The notes under the pieces were generated by a model that ran no database searches, was not told the DNA's origin, and saw only the letters and a list, made by a program, of their open reading frames with translations. Of a stretch of 64,000 bases of DNA, positions 34,539 to 44,720 are shown in pieces. A program made the translations under genes and the position numbers. Position 1 is the stretch's first letter. Each line of letters begins with the position of its first letter. This DNA comes from Symbiodinium natans (Eukaryota; Sar; Dinophyceae; Suessiales; Symbiodiniaceae), in the NCBI GenBank assembly GCA_905221605.1, contig CAJNDS010002186.1, positions 255,001 to 319,000 on the forward strand. Reading direction: 5' to 3'.

Positions 34539-37526
34539 TTAGCTTGCTTCATTCGTGATGGCCCGAGCTCTGCTGGCTTGCCTGCTGCGGGGTGTTTTGC
34601 TTGTGGCTGCTGCCTTATTCGGCGCTAGGTTGCCCAGCGATGGCTGTTTGCCGCTGCACCACTCCGGGTCATGTTTGGAAACGAACAGTTTTCCAGCCGT
34701 TTGCCACCACTCCCTATCCCCCGCCTTCTCTGCCCAATCATCCCCCCCCACTGCTGCAATGGATCGTTCTACTTCGGCATGCGGGTTGAATCTGGCCGGA
34801 TGCCTCATGCCCCGTGGATTGGACTGCTCCTTCTTCCACCATTGCTGGCCTCTCCATAGCATCATGCTTTTGGTTCTGCTATCTTGGCGTGCCACATGCC
34901 CCCATAGCCCCCAGATGCGCTGGAGCGCATGCGTCGACCATCTTTCGATGTGCAGCTGGTGGAGCTTGACTCTGGCCCCTCGCAGACTTCGCTGGTTCCA
35001 GTCCACCCACGACTCTCCAGCTTTACGCCCCAGTCTCATGATTTTCCTGACGTAGTGAAGTTGACACGCATTTGCCCCTTTTAACAACGTGTCGTGGGGC
35101 GGCCACGCCGAACACCCCCAGAGCGCTGCCGGCCTGACATAAATCAGGAAAAGCTGCAATCTTGGTCCTAGGGGGGCATCTGCCATAAGCTCCTTGGCAT
35201 GTGCGTGGAAAGCTTTGCGAGCTCTCGTCTGCATCTCTGCCACCAGCAGGGCAACTTGGTGTTTAAAGGCGACGGGGCTTCCCAGGATGTGAAAGGATCC
35301 CTGGTCGTTCTGTGGGGTGACCCATTCGCCCCCAATTCTGAATTTTCCAGGCTGCTGCGCATTGGTGAGGATGACTGTCTTGCGGGGGTGGATTTGTAGT
35401 CCATCCTTCTCCAACGCTTTCTCGACGCTGGACAGACGTTGCTGGAATCTCGCTGCATCATGATCCCACACATACGTGTCGTCCATAAAGGCCCCTTCGT
35501 GGTATGGGCACAAGGGCCCAGGCCCCGAGGCATCCTGTTGGGGCAGCTGCGCTCTTTGCAGGTTGCGCCCCATGATTGCTGCAAACAGCACCGGTGAGTC
35601 GGGGCCCCCCTGCCTGACCCCTGTCGTTTGCTCCACTAAGATGATCTGCCCTCCCGCTGACACCCTCACGGCATCCGCTTGCAATAGGGCCATCCACGCG
35701 TGGGCCTCCCAGGGTCGTCCTCCCCGCTCTCCAACCCAATAGGCGACCATGGCCCCCATGTTCTCTTGGAAGACGCTGTCGAAGGCCTTCTTCACATCCA
35801 GCTTGGCGATCCATGTTGGTAGCTGCCATTCGACCCCGACCCTCATGACTTTCCTGAGGACCATGATGAGTTCTTCCGCTTGTTTCCCTTTCCAGGCCCA
35901 CTGGGCGTCAGTCAGGGGGTTGAAGTGGTGGCTGCACCGCCCCAGGAGCAATTGCGAGAACCATTTCAAAGTGGCACTCGAAAGTGTGATCGGTCGTGTT
36001 TGCCCCCATTCTTCAGGAACTGTGACCTTGGGTAGGAGGATGGTAATCCCAACCCCCATATCGCCATACAGCTTTCCTGTGTACAGGACGTCGTTGAACA
36101 GGTAAAGCAGTCTGCCCCTCCACGTGTCATCTTGTTGGAGTGCCCCTAATGCTTCGAGAGAGACTTCGTCAACCCCTGTGGCTTTTCGTCTGCCCCAGGT
36201 AGTCATTGCAGCCAGCAGCTCCCCTTCGTCAAAGGGGGACCATGGGGTGCGTTTGCATAGCCCCCTCAGAGCATGTCGGAGGTCGTCAAAGGCCTTGTTG
36301 ACTTGCTCCCTGGGGCGGGTCGCAAAGGTCCCTTCGAAGTGCTTTTTGAGCCGCTGCTCCCACCCCTCCTGACTGGTGAGGTGATGCTCCCATTGCTTGT
36401 TTTGGGCCTGCTTGCCCAGGGCTCTGAGTTCCCCCCAGTTCATTCTCGCTGCAGCTTCAACTTTCCTCTTCATCCAGGCGCGCCTTTCCTGCTTGTATGT
36501 GCCCCAGACCTTCTTCCAACATGCTCTTCTTTCCTCGGGCGGCGCTCGCCGAGCCTGTGCCCTCAGGCACTTCAGGTCAGCACTTTCCTGCCACGGCTCG
36601 CCCCCTTGTGGGGCTGGGAGTGTGATGGCTTTGGAGACCTCTGCTATGACTCTGTGTGGGTCCCCACGCCGTGCTTGTTGAAGCCCTGCTTGGACCTCAT
36701 CATCGTTTCGCAGGATGCGTGGCCCCCACGTGGCTTCAAGCTTGGTCTTCGCCGGAATGGTGTGGTGCACGTGGACGGCCACTGCGTCATGGTCTGACTG
36801 GACCACATCTCTGGTCCCTTCGAGCACCAGGCCTTCTCCAGTCCGGAGGTGCTTCACCGCGATATAGTCCAGCCTTCTTGACTTCATGGCCTTGTTGTAG
36901 GGATGATAGGTGGGCTTTTCCATTTGCTGCAGCGGCAGCCTCAGATGCCGGTCATCTAGCCATTGCAGCACCGTCTCCCCCCTGCCGGTTTCTGCTGCCA
37001 CCCCCTGCTCGAAGTCCAGGAACGTCTCGTTGAGGTCTCCCCCCATGATGACCTTGTCTTGCCCCATAGCCAGGCTGGTTTCCCACTGAGATAGCAGTTG
37101 ATCCGTACGTGCAGCATTGGCGTGGTGCGGGAGATGCACCGATACCACCCCCACGGCCGAGTGTTGGCTTGCACTGGGGCTTGGCTGGCCTTCGCCCCCC
37201 CCCATCTCCCCTCCCACCAGTACGAGGGCTAGCGCACCCTCCTTGTTTTCCACATGCATGTGGTTGTACTTCTCCCGTTTGTATGCGACTCCCTCACCTC
37301 TCCACTCCGAAGCTTGCTTCCCCATGACGAGGGTCCAATCTTTTGAACTCTCCGCATGAGTGCCAGGTTCGCAGATCACCTCTTGGAGGGTCACCACATC
37401 CACCAGGCCAAGGTTTGCGTGTATTCCGCCCCCCCGGCAAGTGATTTGGAGGATGTCGAGGATCTTTGTTGCCCCGGCTCCCCCAACATTCCAGGTCAGC
37501 GCTTGCAGTTCTGGCTGGGCGGTTTG
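34539..37526 (-). CDS. Endonuclease-reverse transcriptase of the LINE-type element
   Basis: The frame is open from the frame break at 37526 to the stop at 34539, about 995 codons. The endonuclease begins LQALTWNVGGAG and continues with VTLQEV, GGDLNET (about 37020-37040), RRLDYIAV and SDHDAVAV, giving the Glu, Asp/Asn and His of the AP-endonuclease active site. The RT has motif A KLDVKKAFDSV, motif B GVRQGGPDSP, motif C AFMDDTYV (35478-35489 encodes FMDD) and the thumb motif ILGSP. The C-terminal part is Trp/Arg-rich (RIWGLWGHVARQ), as in LINE C-terminal regions. FMDD replaces the more usual FADD or YADD. The listed GTG at 37403 is not a credible start, since endonuclease sequence continues upstream. 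It nicks target DNA and reverse-transcribes element RNA in place (family knowledge). Confidence 0.9.
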   Translation of the reverse strand, partial: QTAQPELQALTWNVGGAGATKILDILQITCRGGGIHANLGLVDVVTLQEVICEPGTHAESSKDWTLVMGKQASEWRGEGVAYKREKYNHMHVENKEGALALVLVGGEMGGGEGQPSPSASQHSAVGVVSVHLPHHANAARTDQLLSQWETSLAMGQDKVIMGGDLNETFLDFEQGVAAETGRGETVLQWLDDRHLRLPLQQMEKPTYHPYNKAMKSRRLDYIAVKHLRTGEGLVLEGTRDVVQSDHDAVAVHVHHTIPAKTKLEATWGPRILRNDDEVQAGLQQARRGDPHRVIAEVSKAITLPAPQGGEPWQESADLKCLRAQARRAPPEERRACWKKVWGTYKQERRAWMKRKVEAAARMNWGELRALGKQAQNKQWEHHLTSQEGWEQRLKKHFEGTFATRPREQVNKAFDDLRHALRGLCKRTPWSPFDEGELLAAMTTWGRRKATGVDEVSLEALGALQQDDTWRGRLLYLFNDVLYTGKLYGDMGVGITILLPKVTVPEEWGQTRPITLSSATLKWFSQLLLGRCSHHFNPLTDAQWAWKGKQAEELIMVLRKVMRVGVEWQLPTWIAKLDVKKAFDSVFQENMGAMVAYWVGERGGRPWEAHAWMALLQADAVRVSAGGQIILVEQTTGVRQGGPDSPVLFAAIMGRNLQRAQLPQQDASGPGPLCPYHEGAFMDDTYVWDHDAARFQQRLSSVEKALEKDGLQIHPRKTVILTNAQQPGKFRIGGEWVTPQNDQGSFHILGSPVAFKHQVALLVAEMQTRARKAFHAHAKELMADAPLGPRLQLFLIYVRPAALWGCSAWPPHDTLLKGANACQLHYVRKIMRLGRKAGESWVDWNQRSLRGARVKLHQLHIERWSTHALQRIWGLWGHVARQDSRTKSMMLWRGQQWWKKEQSNPRGMRHPARFNPHAEVERSIAAVGGDDWAEKAGDREWWQTAGKLFVSKHDPEWCSGKQPSLGNLAPNKAAATSKTPRSRQASRARAITNEAS

Positions 37527-38622
37527 CCCCCCGCCCCGGGTGTGAAACTTTCGTTTGCCACCTTTTCACTGCAGGGCGCCACTGGTGATCCGCCTTGTCG
37601 AAGTCGATCTTGAGGACCTTGGCAATTTCCTTCACGTTGGCCCACCCCGGTCCAACTTTGTCGGCTCCCTCGTTGGCCGGGCTCACTGCCGAGGAAACTC
37701 TGGTCCCCCTGTACCACACCGTGCCCGTCGCGAACTCCACCTCAAGGTGTTCATGCCGGCCCCCCAGCTCCAAAATGCATCGCTTGACTTTGGCTGCTAG
37801 CTTGGCTCGCATTCGCCTCTCCGGGGGCTGCGAGATGGTGAGGTACATGTAGCGCGGCTGCCCCGTGTCTTGGCGGTAGTGGCCTGTCTGCAGCTTGGCG
37901 TTCCGCACCTGGGTGATGGCCGTTTGGACTCTTCTGCGATGTTCTTCCCCCCCTTCTCCCTCTCTGGGCCCTTTGAGAGGGATGAGCGCAAACCCCCTCC
38001 GGATCCCCGGCACGAAGATGTCCTGGTAGTCCAGGTCCACTTGTAATTGGCGCAGCACCTCCGTGGCTTTTTCAATGACCTCGTTCGCGGGCGTGTCGTC
38101 ATTCCATCCCCCAACAACCAGCGCGGGCGTCCTGCGCCCCCCAATGCCATCTCCTTCCGTAGTGGCCGTGCTATAGGTTGAGGGTCGCAGCCCCCCTCCT
38201 CCGGCTTCCAACTTTTCAATGCGCTCCTCCAGCGTGCGGCGGTTGCTCTCCACAGTCTCTTCCAAAGTCTTTTGCCCCGCCACCAGGGCAGCCATTTTCC
38301 CGCTTTGCACTTCCTGCTTGTCGGTGAGCTGCTTGAGGAGGAGCAGGGTCGTCTGTAGTTGTTGCGTCACCTCACTCTCGACGAGGCTGATGCGCTCCGC
38401 CATCTCTTTCTTGACCCCGCCCACCGCTTTGTGGATGTCCTCCTTCATCACATCCTGGTGGTCCTTCATGACCTCTTGGTGCCCCCGCAACTCGGCTGCA
38501 AAGGTGGCTTTGATGGCTTCCAATGAGAGCTTCTCCCCCTCTTCCACGTCGACTACCTCCCCCGCCGCCTTGCGCTTGGTGGGCGAGGCATGCTCGCTTG
38601 TGCCCCCTGCCAACGAAGTCAT
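37527..38622 (-). CDS. ORF1-like region of the LINE element (coiled coil and basic)
   Basis: The minus frame is open from beyond 38838. The first convincing ATG is at 38622 (MTSLAGGTSEHAS), followed by a basic patch (PTKRKAAGE) and a long heptad-like coiled coil (AAELRGHQEVMKDHQ to RTLEERIEKLEAG; about residues 25-140 from that ATG). A folded segment then starts ALVVGGWNDDTPANEV and includes YQDIFVPGIRRGFALIP and ILELGGRHEHLEVEF. Retroelement proteins of this sort bind the element RNA (inference from position). Past the G-run at 37527-37532 the same frame degenerates (stop at 37294), while the next frame becomes endonuclease. The two halves were therefore probably one polyprotein. Confidence 0.75.
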
Positions 38623-39029
38623 GGATCTCACTCTCGGTGTCGTTGCCCAGAGCACGGACTCTGAGATGGCACAGTCCCTGGCGGGGTGGTCAAAGCCCTC
38701 GGTCGCCTTAGCCCCCTCCGGGATGAGTAGGGTCGCCGACCCCCTTCTCGGAGTCGCACACAAAGTCCCCCGCGCGCCCCCTCGGGATGTAGCCGAGCTC
38801 GTCGGCCAGCAGCGGTTCACGATGTGGATCGACCGCACCCCTCTCGATGTCCAGGACCCCGAAGGTGTAGACGCGTAGTGTTGCGGAGATGCCGAGGTGC
38901 TCGCACGCTATGGCAGAGAAGCAGAGGCTGGTCTCTCAAGGCTGCCTCTCTCCCCCCTTCTCCCAGCTCTCTCTCGGCTTTTCACGGTTTGCCCCTGGAC
39001 ACGGGCTGGGGCTCGAGCCGCTCGTGGCC

Positions 39030-39087
<58 letters not shown>
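39030..39087. repeat. (CT)n microsatellite, left of the gap
   Basis: Pure CT dinucleotide run up to the N block. It yields Ser-Leu and Arg-Glu repeat ORFs, which are artefacts. Confidence 0.95.
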
Positions 39088-39187
39088 NNNNNNNNNNNNN
39101 NNNNNNNNNNNNNNNNNNNNNNNNNNNNNNNNNNNNNNNNNNNNNNNNNNNNNNNNNNNNNNNNNNNNNNNNNNNNNNNNNNNNNNN
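39088..39187. other. Assembly gap of exactly 100 N
   Basis: One hundred N between two CT runs. The round number implies a gap of unknown true length caused by the microsatellite. Confidence 0.99.

Positions 39188-39273
<86 letters not shown>
39188..39273. repeat. (CT)n microsatellite, right of the gap
   Basis: Continuation of the same CT run after the gap, so the full repeat is at least about 240 bp if the gap is filled by CT. Confidence 0.95.
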
Positions 39274-39275
<2 letters not shown>

Positions 39276-39690
39276 GATCGTGGCCTTGGGCTCCGGGCTC
39301 CTTAGGAGGCTCGCTGCCCCAGGCTCCTGTGTACAACGCAAGTTGCCCGGCATGTCCATCAATGTCCCAGGTGCGCTTCCATCTCAGCACTGCTAGGGCC
39401 CGCTGGGCACTTCGGCTTGACTGCTTGCCCCTTTTTGCTACAAACTCTCCGCGCACACCTGGCCACTGTCATGGTTCTCATCACAAGGATGACAGAACCA
39501 TGTAGCTAAGACATAGCGCGGGTGTTTGCCCCAATGGCTCACCTCGGACATTGCATCACTGCGCGTGACAAGAACCATCGGATATTAACATATTCGGTTG
39601 CAATCTGCTTCCACTGGATACCCTAAGCGGCTGCAATGTTTTGCGGTCTTCCTGCTTTCTTCGTGCTGGGGGCCCCTTAGCTCCACCTTC

Positions 39691-39726
39691 CAGCCCTTCC
39701 CAACGCTTCCCAACCCTTCCCAATGC
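39691..39726. repeat. 10-bp tandem repeat (CTTCCCAACN), about 3-4 copies
   Basis: Units such as CCTTCCCAAC and GCTTCCCAAC recur every 10 bp next to the hydroxylase exons. Confidence 0.75.
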
Positions 39727-39837
39727 TTATTGTATCATCCGCTTTCCAGGATTAAGCAGTAATGCAAGTACGTCAGTGGGCCAATTGACATAGTAACCAA
39801 ACTGTGCCTTCGGATAAAAGGCCAGACAAGGATCTGC

Positions 39838-40047
39838 ATGTGGGTATGTGTCATCGATGACCATCGACTTGCCCTCAATCCACAAGCTCTGTGCTGGCCC
39901 GACACTGATGCCTGCAGAGTTCGCTTGGGCAACGCGCGAAGGCATAAGTCGATTCCGTGCAGATTCCGTGGGCCTGACCGAAGAGGCTCTGGAGCGATGA
40001 CGGCCAAGTGAGCTGTCAATCGTGGTGCATTGCCGAAGTGCGGCTTC
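39838..40047 (-). CDS. Aspartyl/asparaginyl beta-hydroxylase-family domain, two exons
   Basis: Fe(II)/2-oxoglutarate-type hydroxylase domain. Exon a (39979-40047, after an AAG acceptor) reads KPHFGNAPRLTAHLAVIAPE, matching the family's PHxG-x-N-x-RLxxHL segment, whose first His binds iron. Exon b (39838-39911, after CAG) reads ISVGPAQSLWIEGKSM then VIDDTYPH, matching the GIxVG-x-W-x-EGK-x-x-x-DD-x-x-x-H segment with the second metal-binding His at its end. The intron between them is 67 nt with a probable GT donor; exon b ends at a GC donor. Exons before and after were not located, so the gene is partial here and the substrate is unknown. Known relatives hydroxylate Asp/Asn in EGF-like domains or act on small molecules. 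Confidence 0.7.
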
Positions 40048-40059
40048 CTTGAGGAGAGG

Positions 40060-41470
40060 CGAGCGCTCAGTACAGCACAGCCATGCGCTCATGAACTTGA
40101 ACTGTTGCCAAATGTTGCCCAGCTTCAGGTGTGCGCCTGCGAAACTGTTGATGCTGTCTTTGAAACAAGGTCTTGAAACTCTAACTCTGAGCAAGGGCCA
40201 CACCGTCTGCACTCATGCAGGATGCCCGCAGAGCCTGGGAAGAGCTTGTAGTAATTTGTGTTCACCTTGGAAAGATAATGAGACAGAAAAAGGCTCAGCA
40301 TGGCTCACTGAGGCTGCGAAGAGCCTTGCGCCTACATTGGTTACAACATGTTACAGTATGTTACAGTGTGAGTGAGTGAGTGAGCATCGACCGAGGCATG
40401 TGTCTGGCCGAAGACGCATGCCTGGCCTAACAAATTGGCGACACCTCCAGCGCGAAGGGTTAAAGTGTCAGCCACAACAACACAACGCAACGACAAACAG
40501 CAACAGCCAACAACACGCAACCACGACGCGATGACGAACGAAAAGGCCCAGCTAAGCGCGAGGGCGTGCTTGCTCCGAACAAAGCGACCACTAGGCAGGC
40601 CCGCCACCTGCACCCATCGAGCAGAGTACTGTCCGGCGGGCCGGCATAAGGGCAAGACAGCTTGCCATCCTCGCGATAACTTCGTTCAGCGCGGGTTTCC
40701 CCACAGGTCACCCTCCAGGGTACTAAGCCAAGCAAACACCGTCAGCTCCGCTCAGCGCAGCGCCTAAAACGGCACACATGCTTCTCCACAGACCCCTCTG
40801 CAGATACTAAGTGCACTCCCCGACCTGTGCGCACCCGGAGCTACTCACATCACGGCCTCATCCACCTCCACCATTTCCAGCACACCAGGGCCCCCACCAC
40901 CAATGGCAATATTCTGCCATCCCCTTCAAAGCTGGTCTCAAATCAGTGTGCCCTCCGAGTAGCGGGAAGAAACCCAACACTGTGGGCAACCTCCCCCGGA
41001 GGAGGGATGAGGAGGGGTTACAATATGTTACATTGCTTTCCAAGCTGCGTATGGGCAGTTTACCAGCCTCAGATGAAATGGACCGTCGCAGCTCAAGGTG
41101 GGCTTTGTCAAGCGTGTGAGTAGCTGTAGCACTGCTTTGAGCTGCATTGGCTGCAGTTGTGGAGCTCTTTGCGGGTTTTCAGCAGTGCGCAAGTCTTTGG
41201 CGCAAATCCGCAAAATGCTTCGTTCCAGTCTCCGTATCCTTAGTCCACGCCCGAACGCATCTGAAACACATGCCTCCACACAGCACTACAGCCCATCTGA
41301 GTCCACCACGAACGATTCGAATGGCATCCCAACCGCCAGGTGTGGAAAGTGACTCAACGGACACATCTGCACGTCGTATGGCCTCGTAACCTTGTCATGT
41401 CCACGGCTCAAAGATGCGTTATCTCTAACTCTCATTTAGCGGTGCATGCTGGGGCGAGCTGGTGCAAGCT
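40060..41470. other. Non-coding stretch
   Basis: No supported exon. ATGTTACAGTATGTTACAG-type short repeats and GTGA repeats lie near 40345-40385. Missing hydroxylase 5' exons may lie here but I could not find them. Confidence 0.3.
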
Positions 41471-41479
41471 TGTGCACGG

Positions 41480-41600
41480 TCATGCCACGAGGCCATCTTC
41501 AACATCTACAGCATTGATGATGGCTTCAAGCTCGGACCGAAAGGTCTCGTAGTTCTCTTCCTCAGCCAAAGAAAAGCAAAAAAACAGCGATTCGTGATGA
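41480..41600 (-). CDS. Exon-like segment, acidic, unassigned
   Basis: The minus frame reads FSLAEEENYETFRSELEAI then INAVDVEDGLVA before a stop. It is short, acidic and helical-looking. No family is recognised. Confidence 0.3.
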
Positions 41601-41934
41601 GTCCATGGAGCCAGTGCCCAGTTGAATTGTGGCCAGGGCTCGAGGAACACGGCCAAAGGCACTTTGCTGGCATTCCAGATTGGCTTAGCTGGTATGTCCT
41701 TATGTGCTGCAAGCGCACAACACAGCCAAGGCGACTTTGCTGCGAGGCCGGAAGGCTTACCCTACATCCAACAAGCTTGCCATGAAATGGAACACAGAAC
41801 CTCGACAAGCCCGAAAGCCTCACGCGAAGCAGTGCAACACAGGCACGGGGTATCGAAGCCTGCAAAGTGGCGTGTTTTGCAGAGGCACTTGCTTAGCTTT
41901 GTGCTTCTCTCCTTACACGTCTCTCAAGAGAAGA

Positions 41935-41962
41935 TATCATCATGATATCATATGATATCATC
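41935..41962. repeat. ATGATATCAT palindromic cluster
   Basis: ATCATCATGATATCATATGATATCATCAT is nearly self-complementary, with ATGATATCAT-type palindromes repeated. It can form a hairpin; no function is assigned. Confidence 0.7.
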
Positions 41963-42221
41963 ATTTGCATCCCTGCAAGGAACTGGTTGAAGTTGATGTC
42001 CCATGGAGAGCTCCACATCTTCCCAGCTGCTGCAAAGCGCGGCACCGTCTTCAGGTACCTTAAACATTCTCGTGGGGCTCCACGTAAAGGGTGTAGCAGA
42101 TGAGCACTTACACCAGGCGAAGCTTGAACTTATACCCTACGTTTTACAAAATGTACTGATACTGCCGGTGAGAAGTATGCAGAAACACTCTAGCGCCAAA
42201 GCTGACCAGTGGCTCCCCACA

Positions 42222-42450
42222 CTACTGACTCTGGAAGGGAGCTCTCGTTGATTTGCTTTGATGGACATCGAGGTCTCCCAATCTTCTTGTGTGAGAATCA
42301 TGCGTGCCGTGCCACTCCAGCAATTGGGAGGCACGTTCCCGGTAGACAGTGGCAAGTCCATCTTGATCAGTCTCCTGCAGCCAGGCATAGAGGATGGCGG
42401 GCTGACCTGGGCTGAGGCATCTGCTGCTTTGCAGCTCCACAGTGCGGCCA
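42222..42450 (-). CDS. Exon-like segment, unassigned
   Basis: The minus frame reads GQPAILYAWLQETDQDGLAT then VYRERASQLLEWHGTHDSH, with balanced composition. Another frame over the same bases is also open, so the true frame is uncertain. Confidence 0.27.
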
Positions 42451-42459
42451 CAGCATAGT

Positions 42460-43880
42460 ACTCCTAGAGCATACACCTTACACAGCCCCCCGACGTCTCT
42501 GAGGTTTGCTGAGTGCGAATTGAACGCTGAGGTGAACGCGAAGGGAAAACATCGCAAACGCCTACGCATGCGGCTCATGAAAAGCAAACCCCCCCCCCCG
42601 AATGTCCAGAACATATGCTCCGTCGCATGCGATGTCCGAAAAATGAGCTACTTCCTCCGAACATTCCCACCCTAAACCTAAGCAACTTGATGAAGAGCCT
42701 TGTGCACTGCGTGGAATCTGCGTGGGGAGGGCGGGTTGTCACCACGGCAAGGGGGTGTAATTTGCAACCAAGCCAAGTTTACTTGTTACCACGGCCCGCG
42801 TTTTAATGTTTACCATGACAAGCAGTATGCTCGCCTTTTTTCCGCAGGCCCAGGAGGCGCAACTGCATTAGGTTCGCTTGAAGAGGGACGGGCAGGGAAA
42901 CAGACTAGCTTCCCTGGCAGCTCCCTTGTCCCCACGTCTGTTTACGTCCCCGTAACGCATGGTCTGTGTCACTGTAACCCAAAACCTGTCACGGTTACAT
43001 ATGCTCCTACTCCGTGGGAGTCTCCGGGGGTGGTACCCCCGAGGACACCCTGCGAGATTCTCTGCAACGGGTCCATGCAAACTGTGCAGAATTTACGACT
43101 CTATCGGGCTTTCAGCGGGTCCTAGGGTGGGCAATCCGGGGGCGCTTTGCAGGATTCGATGCAGAAGCTGCCCTTCAGTTTTGCAGCAGATGACGTGTTG
43201 CATAGCAAGCATCATTGACAAGAGCACCGGCTTATGCTAACCAGAATGCTGGTGCCTTCGTCCTGTTTGCTTGCCAATCCACTGGCTTCATTGGTGAAGG
43301 AAAGTCCAAAGACACCATCGCATCTTGATGCTGAAACGGCGTTTCGTCGCCTAACTTACCGCATTTCTGTGCCGTCGACGAGATGGTCTGCTTTGCAATC
43401 GGTTTGGCCTTCTGTGAGCATGACTTCTGAATTATGTACCGTGTTATGTACGGTCTCTTTTCCGCACATGTGCTTCAGCTACTACAAAAGGCTGTGGGCC
43501 CGGCCAAAGCGGATGTCGCAACCGAGCTGCAGCCAGTGATCTGCCGACAAGTCGCGCGAGCCTGGCATCTTTCCTTCGCCCGCTACTTAAGGCTCATGAC
43601 GGATGTGACATGCAGGCAAGATCAGGCAAGTGGCAGCCAGCATAATTGATGCTGAGTTCAAACAACCTCAGTCATCTGACCAGCAGGGCCTTGCTTCTTG
43701 CTGTTTCCATCTTTGTGGCGGTTCTGCAGGCTGTCCAGGAGGCTGGGCTGACAGGGCGATGTTCTCGCGCATGATGTCGCCCGTCCTGGCACCGTGACGA
43801 CGGCGGGACATAAAGCGCAGAACTTCTTCACGGCATGCATTGTTCATCTGTGTCTGTCCACCAGCTGATTTGTGAGCAGA
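42460..43880. other. Non-coding stretch
   Basis: No recognisable exon. The ORFs are short. A C9 run lies at about 42590. Confidence 0.3.
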
Positions 43881-43890
43881 CTCAGATCCT

Positions 43891-44190
43891 GTGATTGGAC
43901 AGTGGCAACGCGAACTGGAGAAAGCCAGTTCTGTGAATTACATCTGCGAAAGTTATATCATATGGAGGCACAAAAGGAACATCATTTCGCGAACCTTTAC
44001 GCAATTGCTTTCAGCCAATCGAGAGTTTGTAGCCCGATTCAGAGAAGGGGCCTACACCGGACATGCAACTTTCGAAACTCAGACCATGACTAACAAAAGT
44101 GTGTATCATGCAGTTTCACGCAAGAATATTTTTGAGAGACTGCTGCCATCACCTCAGTACTTCCGTGCAACTCCTGACACCCTAGCGTAA
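43891..44190 (+). CDS. Small plus-strand ORF, 99 aa, unassigned
   Basis: ATG at 43891 to TAA at 44188-44190. The product starts MIGQWQRELEKASSVNYI and includes IIWRHKRNIISRTFTQLLS and SRKNIFERLLPSPQYFRA. Composition is protein-like, and the DNA is more AT-rich than the neighbourhood. It is one of very few plausible coding frames on +, against the general minus-strand orientation. A second short frame (MFRIDGPVVVDFSNSSS, 44207 on) follows 17 bp later in another frame and could be a frame-shifted continuation. Foreign or mobile origin is possible. No family is recognised. Confidence 0.35.
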   Translation: MIGQWQRELEKASSVNYICESYIIWRHKRNIISRTFTQLLSANREFVARFREGAYTGHATFETQTMTNKSVYHAVSRKNIFERLLPSPQYFRATPDTLA

Positions 44191-44324
44191 GCCGGATGAA
44201 ATCAACATGTTTCGAATTGATGGGCCCGTAGTGGTAGATTTCAGTAACTCAAGTAGTTCGGGCAAAAACATAATTGCACCGCTCCCAAAAGAATTTGCGC
44301 AATTCTGTTCTGCTCACACCTCAG

Positions 44325-44720
44325 TCGCTCACCCACCCACAGCGAACCCCACAACACATCGGCCTCAACCACTACCACCACAGCCCCACCACAACCCCGC
44401 CATACCTGCCACACAGTAACCACACCGCGCCGCCCACCACACCCCTTCCCCCACCAAAAAAACCAGCCCCACCCCATCCTCCACACATCTCCACCACCAT
44501 GCCAGCCACCACACAACACCTGCCACAACACCCCACCAAAACCCCACCCTCCAAAACCCTACCCGCCATACCCCCACTACGCCCCCCAACACCTGCCACA
44601 ACACCCAACCAAAACCCCACCCACCAAGACCCTACCTGCCCTACGCGCACTACACCCCCCAACCCACTACCACAACCGCACCCTCATCATCCCTCATCGC
44701 CCCCACCAGAGCCCCACCGA
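44325..44720. repeat. G-depleted CCCCACCACAA-type degenerate repeat with a 73-bp tandem unit
   Basis: The plus strand is almost only C and A with very little G. Two diverged copies of a 73-bp unit are clear (44516-44588 and 44589-44661, both starting ACACCTGCCACAACACC or a close variant). Pro/Thr-rich ORFs over it are by-products. Confidence 0.85.

Larger units (their letters stand above)
34430..38880 (-). mobile_element. Non-LTR (LINE-type) retrotransposon with APE endonuclease and RT
   Basis: The element is read on the minus strand from about 38.6 kb to 34.5 kb. It has an ORF1-like coiled-coil and basic region, then an AP-type endonuclease, then a reverse transcriptase, with no RNase H, integrase or LTR seen. 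This domain order defines the APE-type non-LTR class. Ends are not defined: no target-site duplication or poly-A tail was found. The 3' side runs into poly-G (minus strand), and about 150 bp beyond the 5' side lies a (CT)n run containing an assembly gap. The body is intact apart from one frame break at about 37527-37532, which suggests a recent copy or a sequencing indel. Confidence 0.88.

Noticed and set aside
34430-38880. Retrovirus or LTR retrotransposon
   Set aside because: No protease, integrase, RNase H or LTR. The endonuclease is of AP type and the RT has the non-LTR layout.
38824-39505. Ser-Leu and Arg-Glu repeat ORFs spanning the N block
   Set aside because: Readings of (CT)n through an assembly gap.
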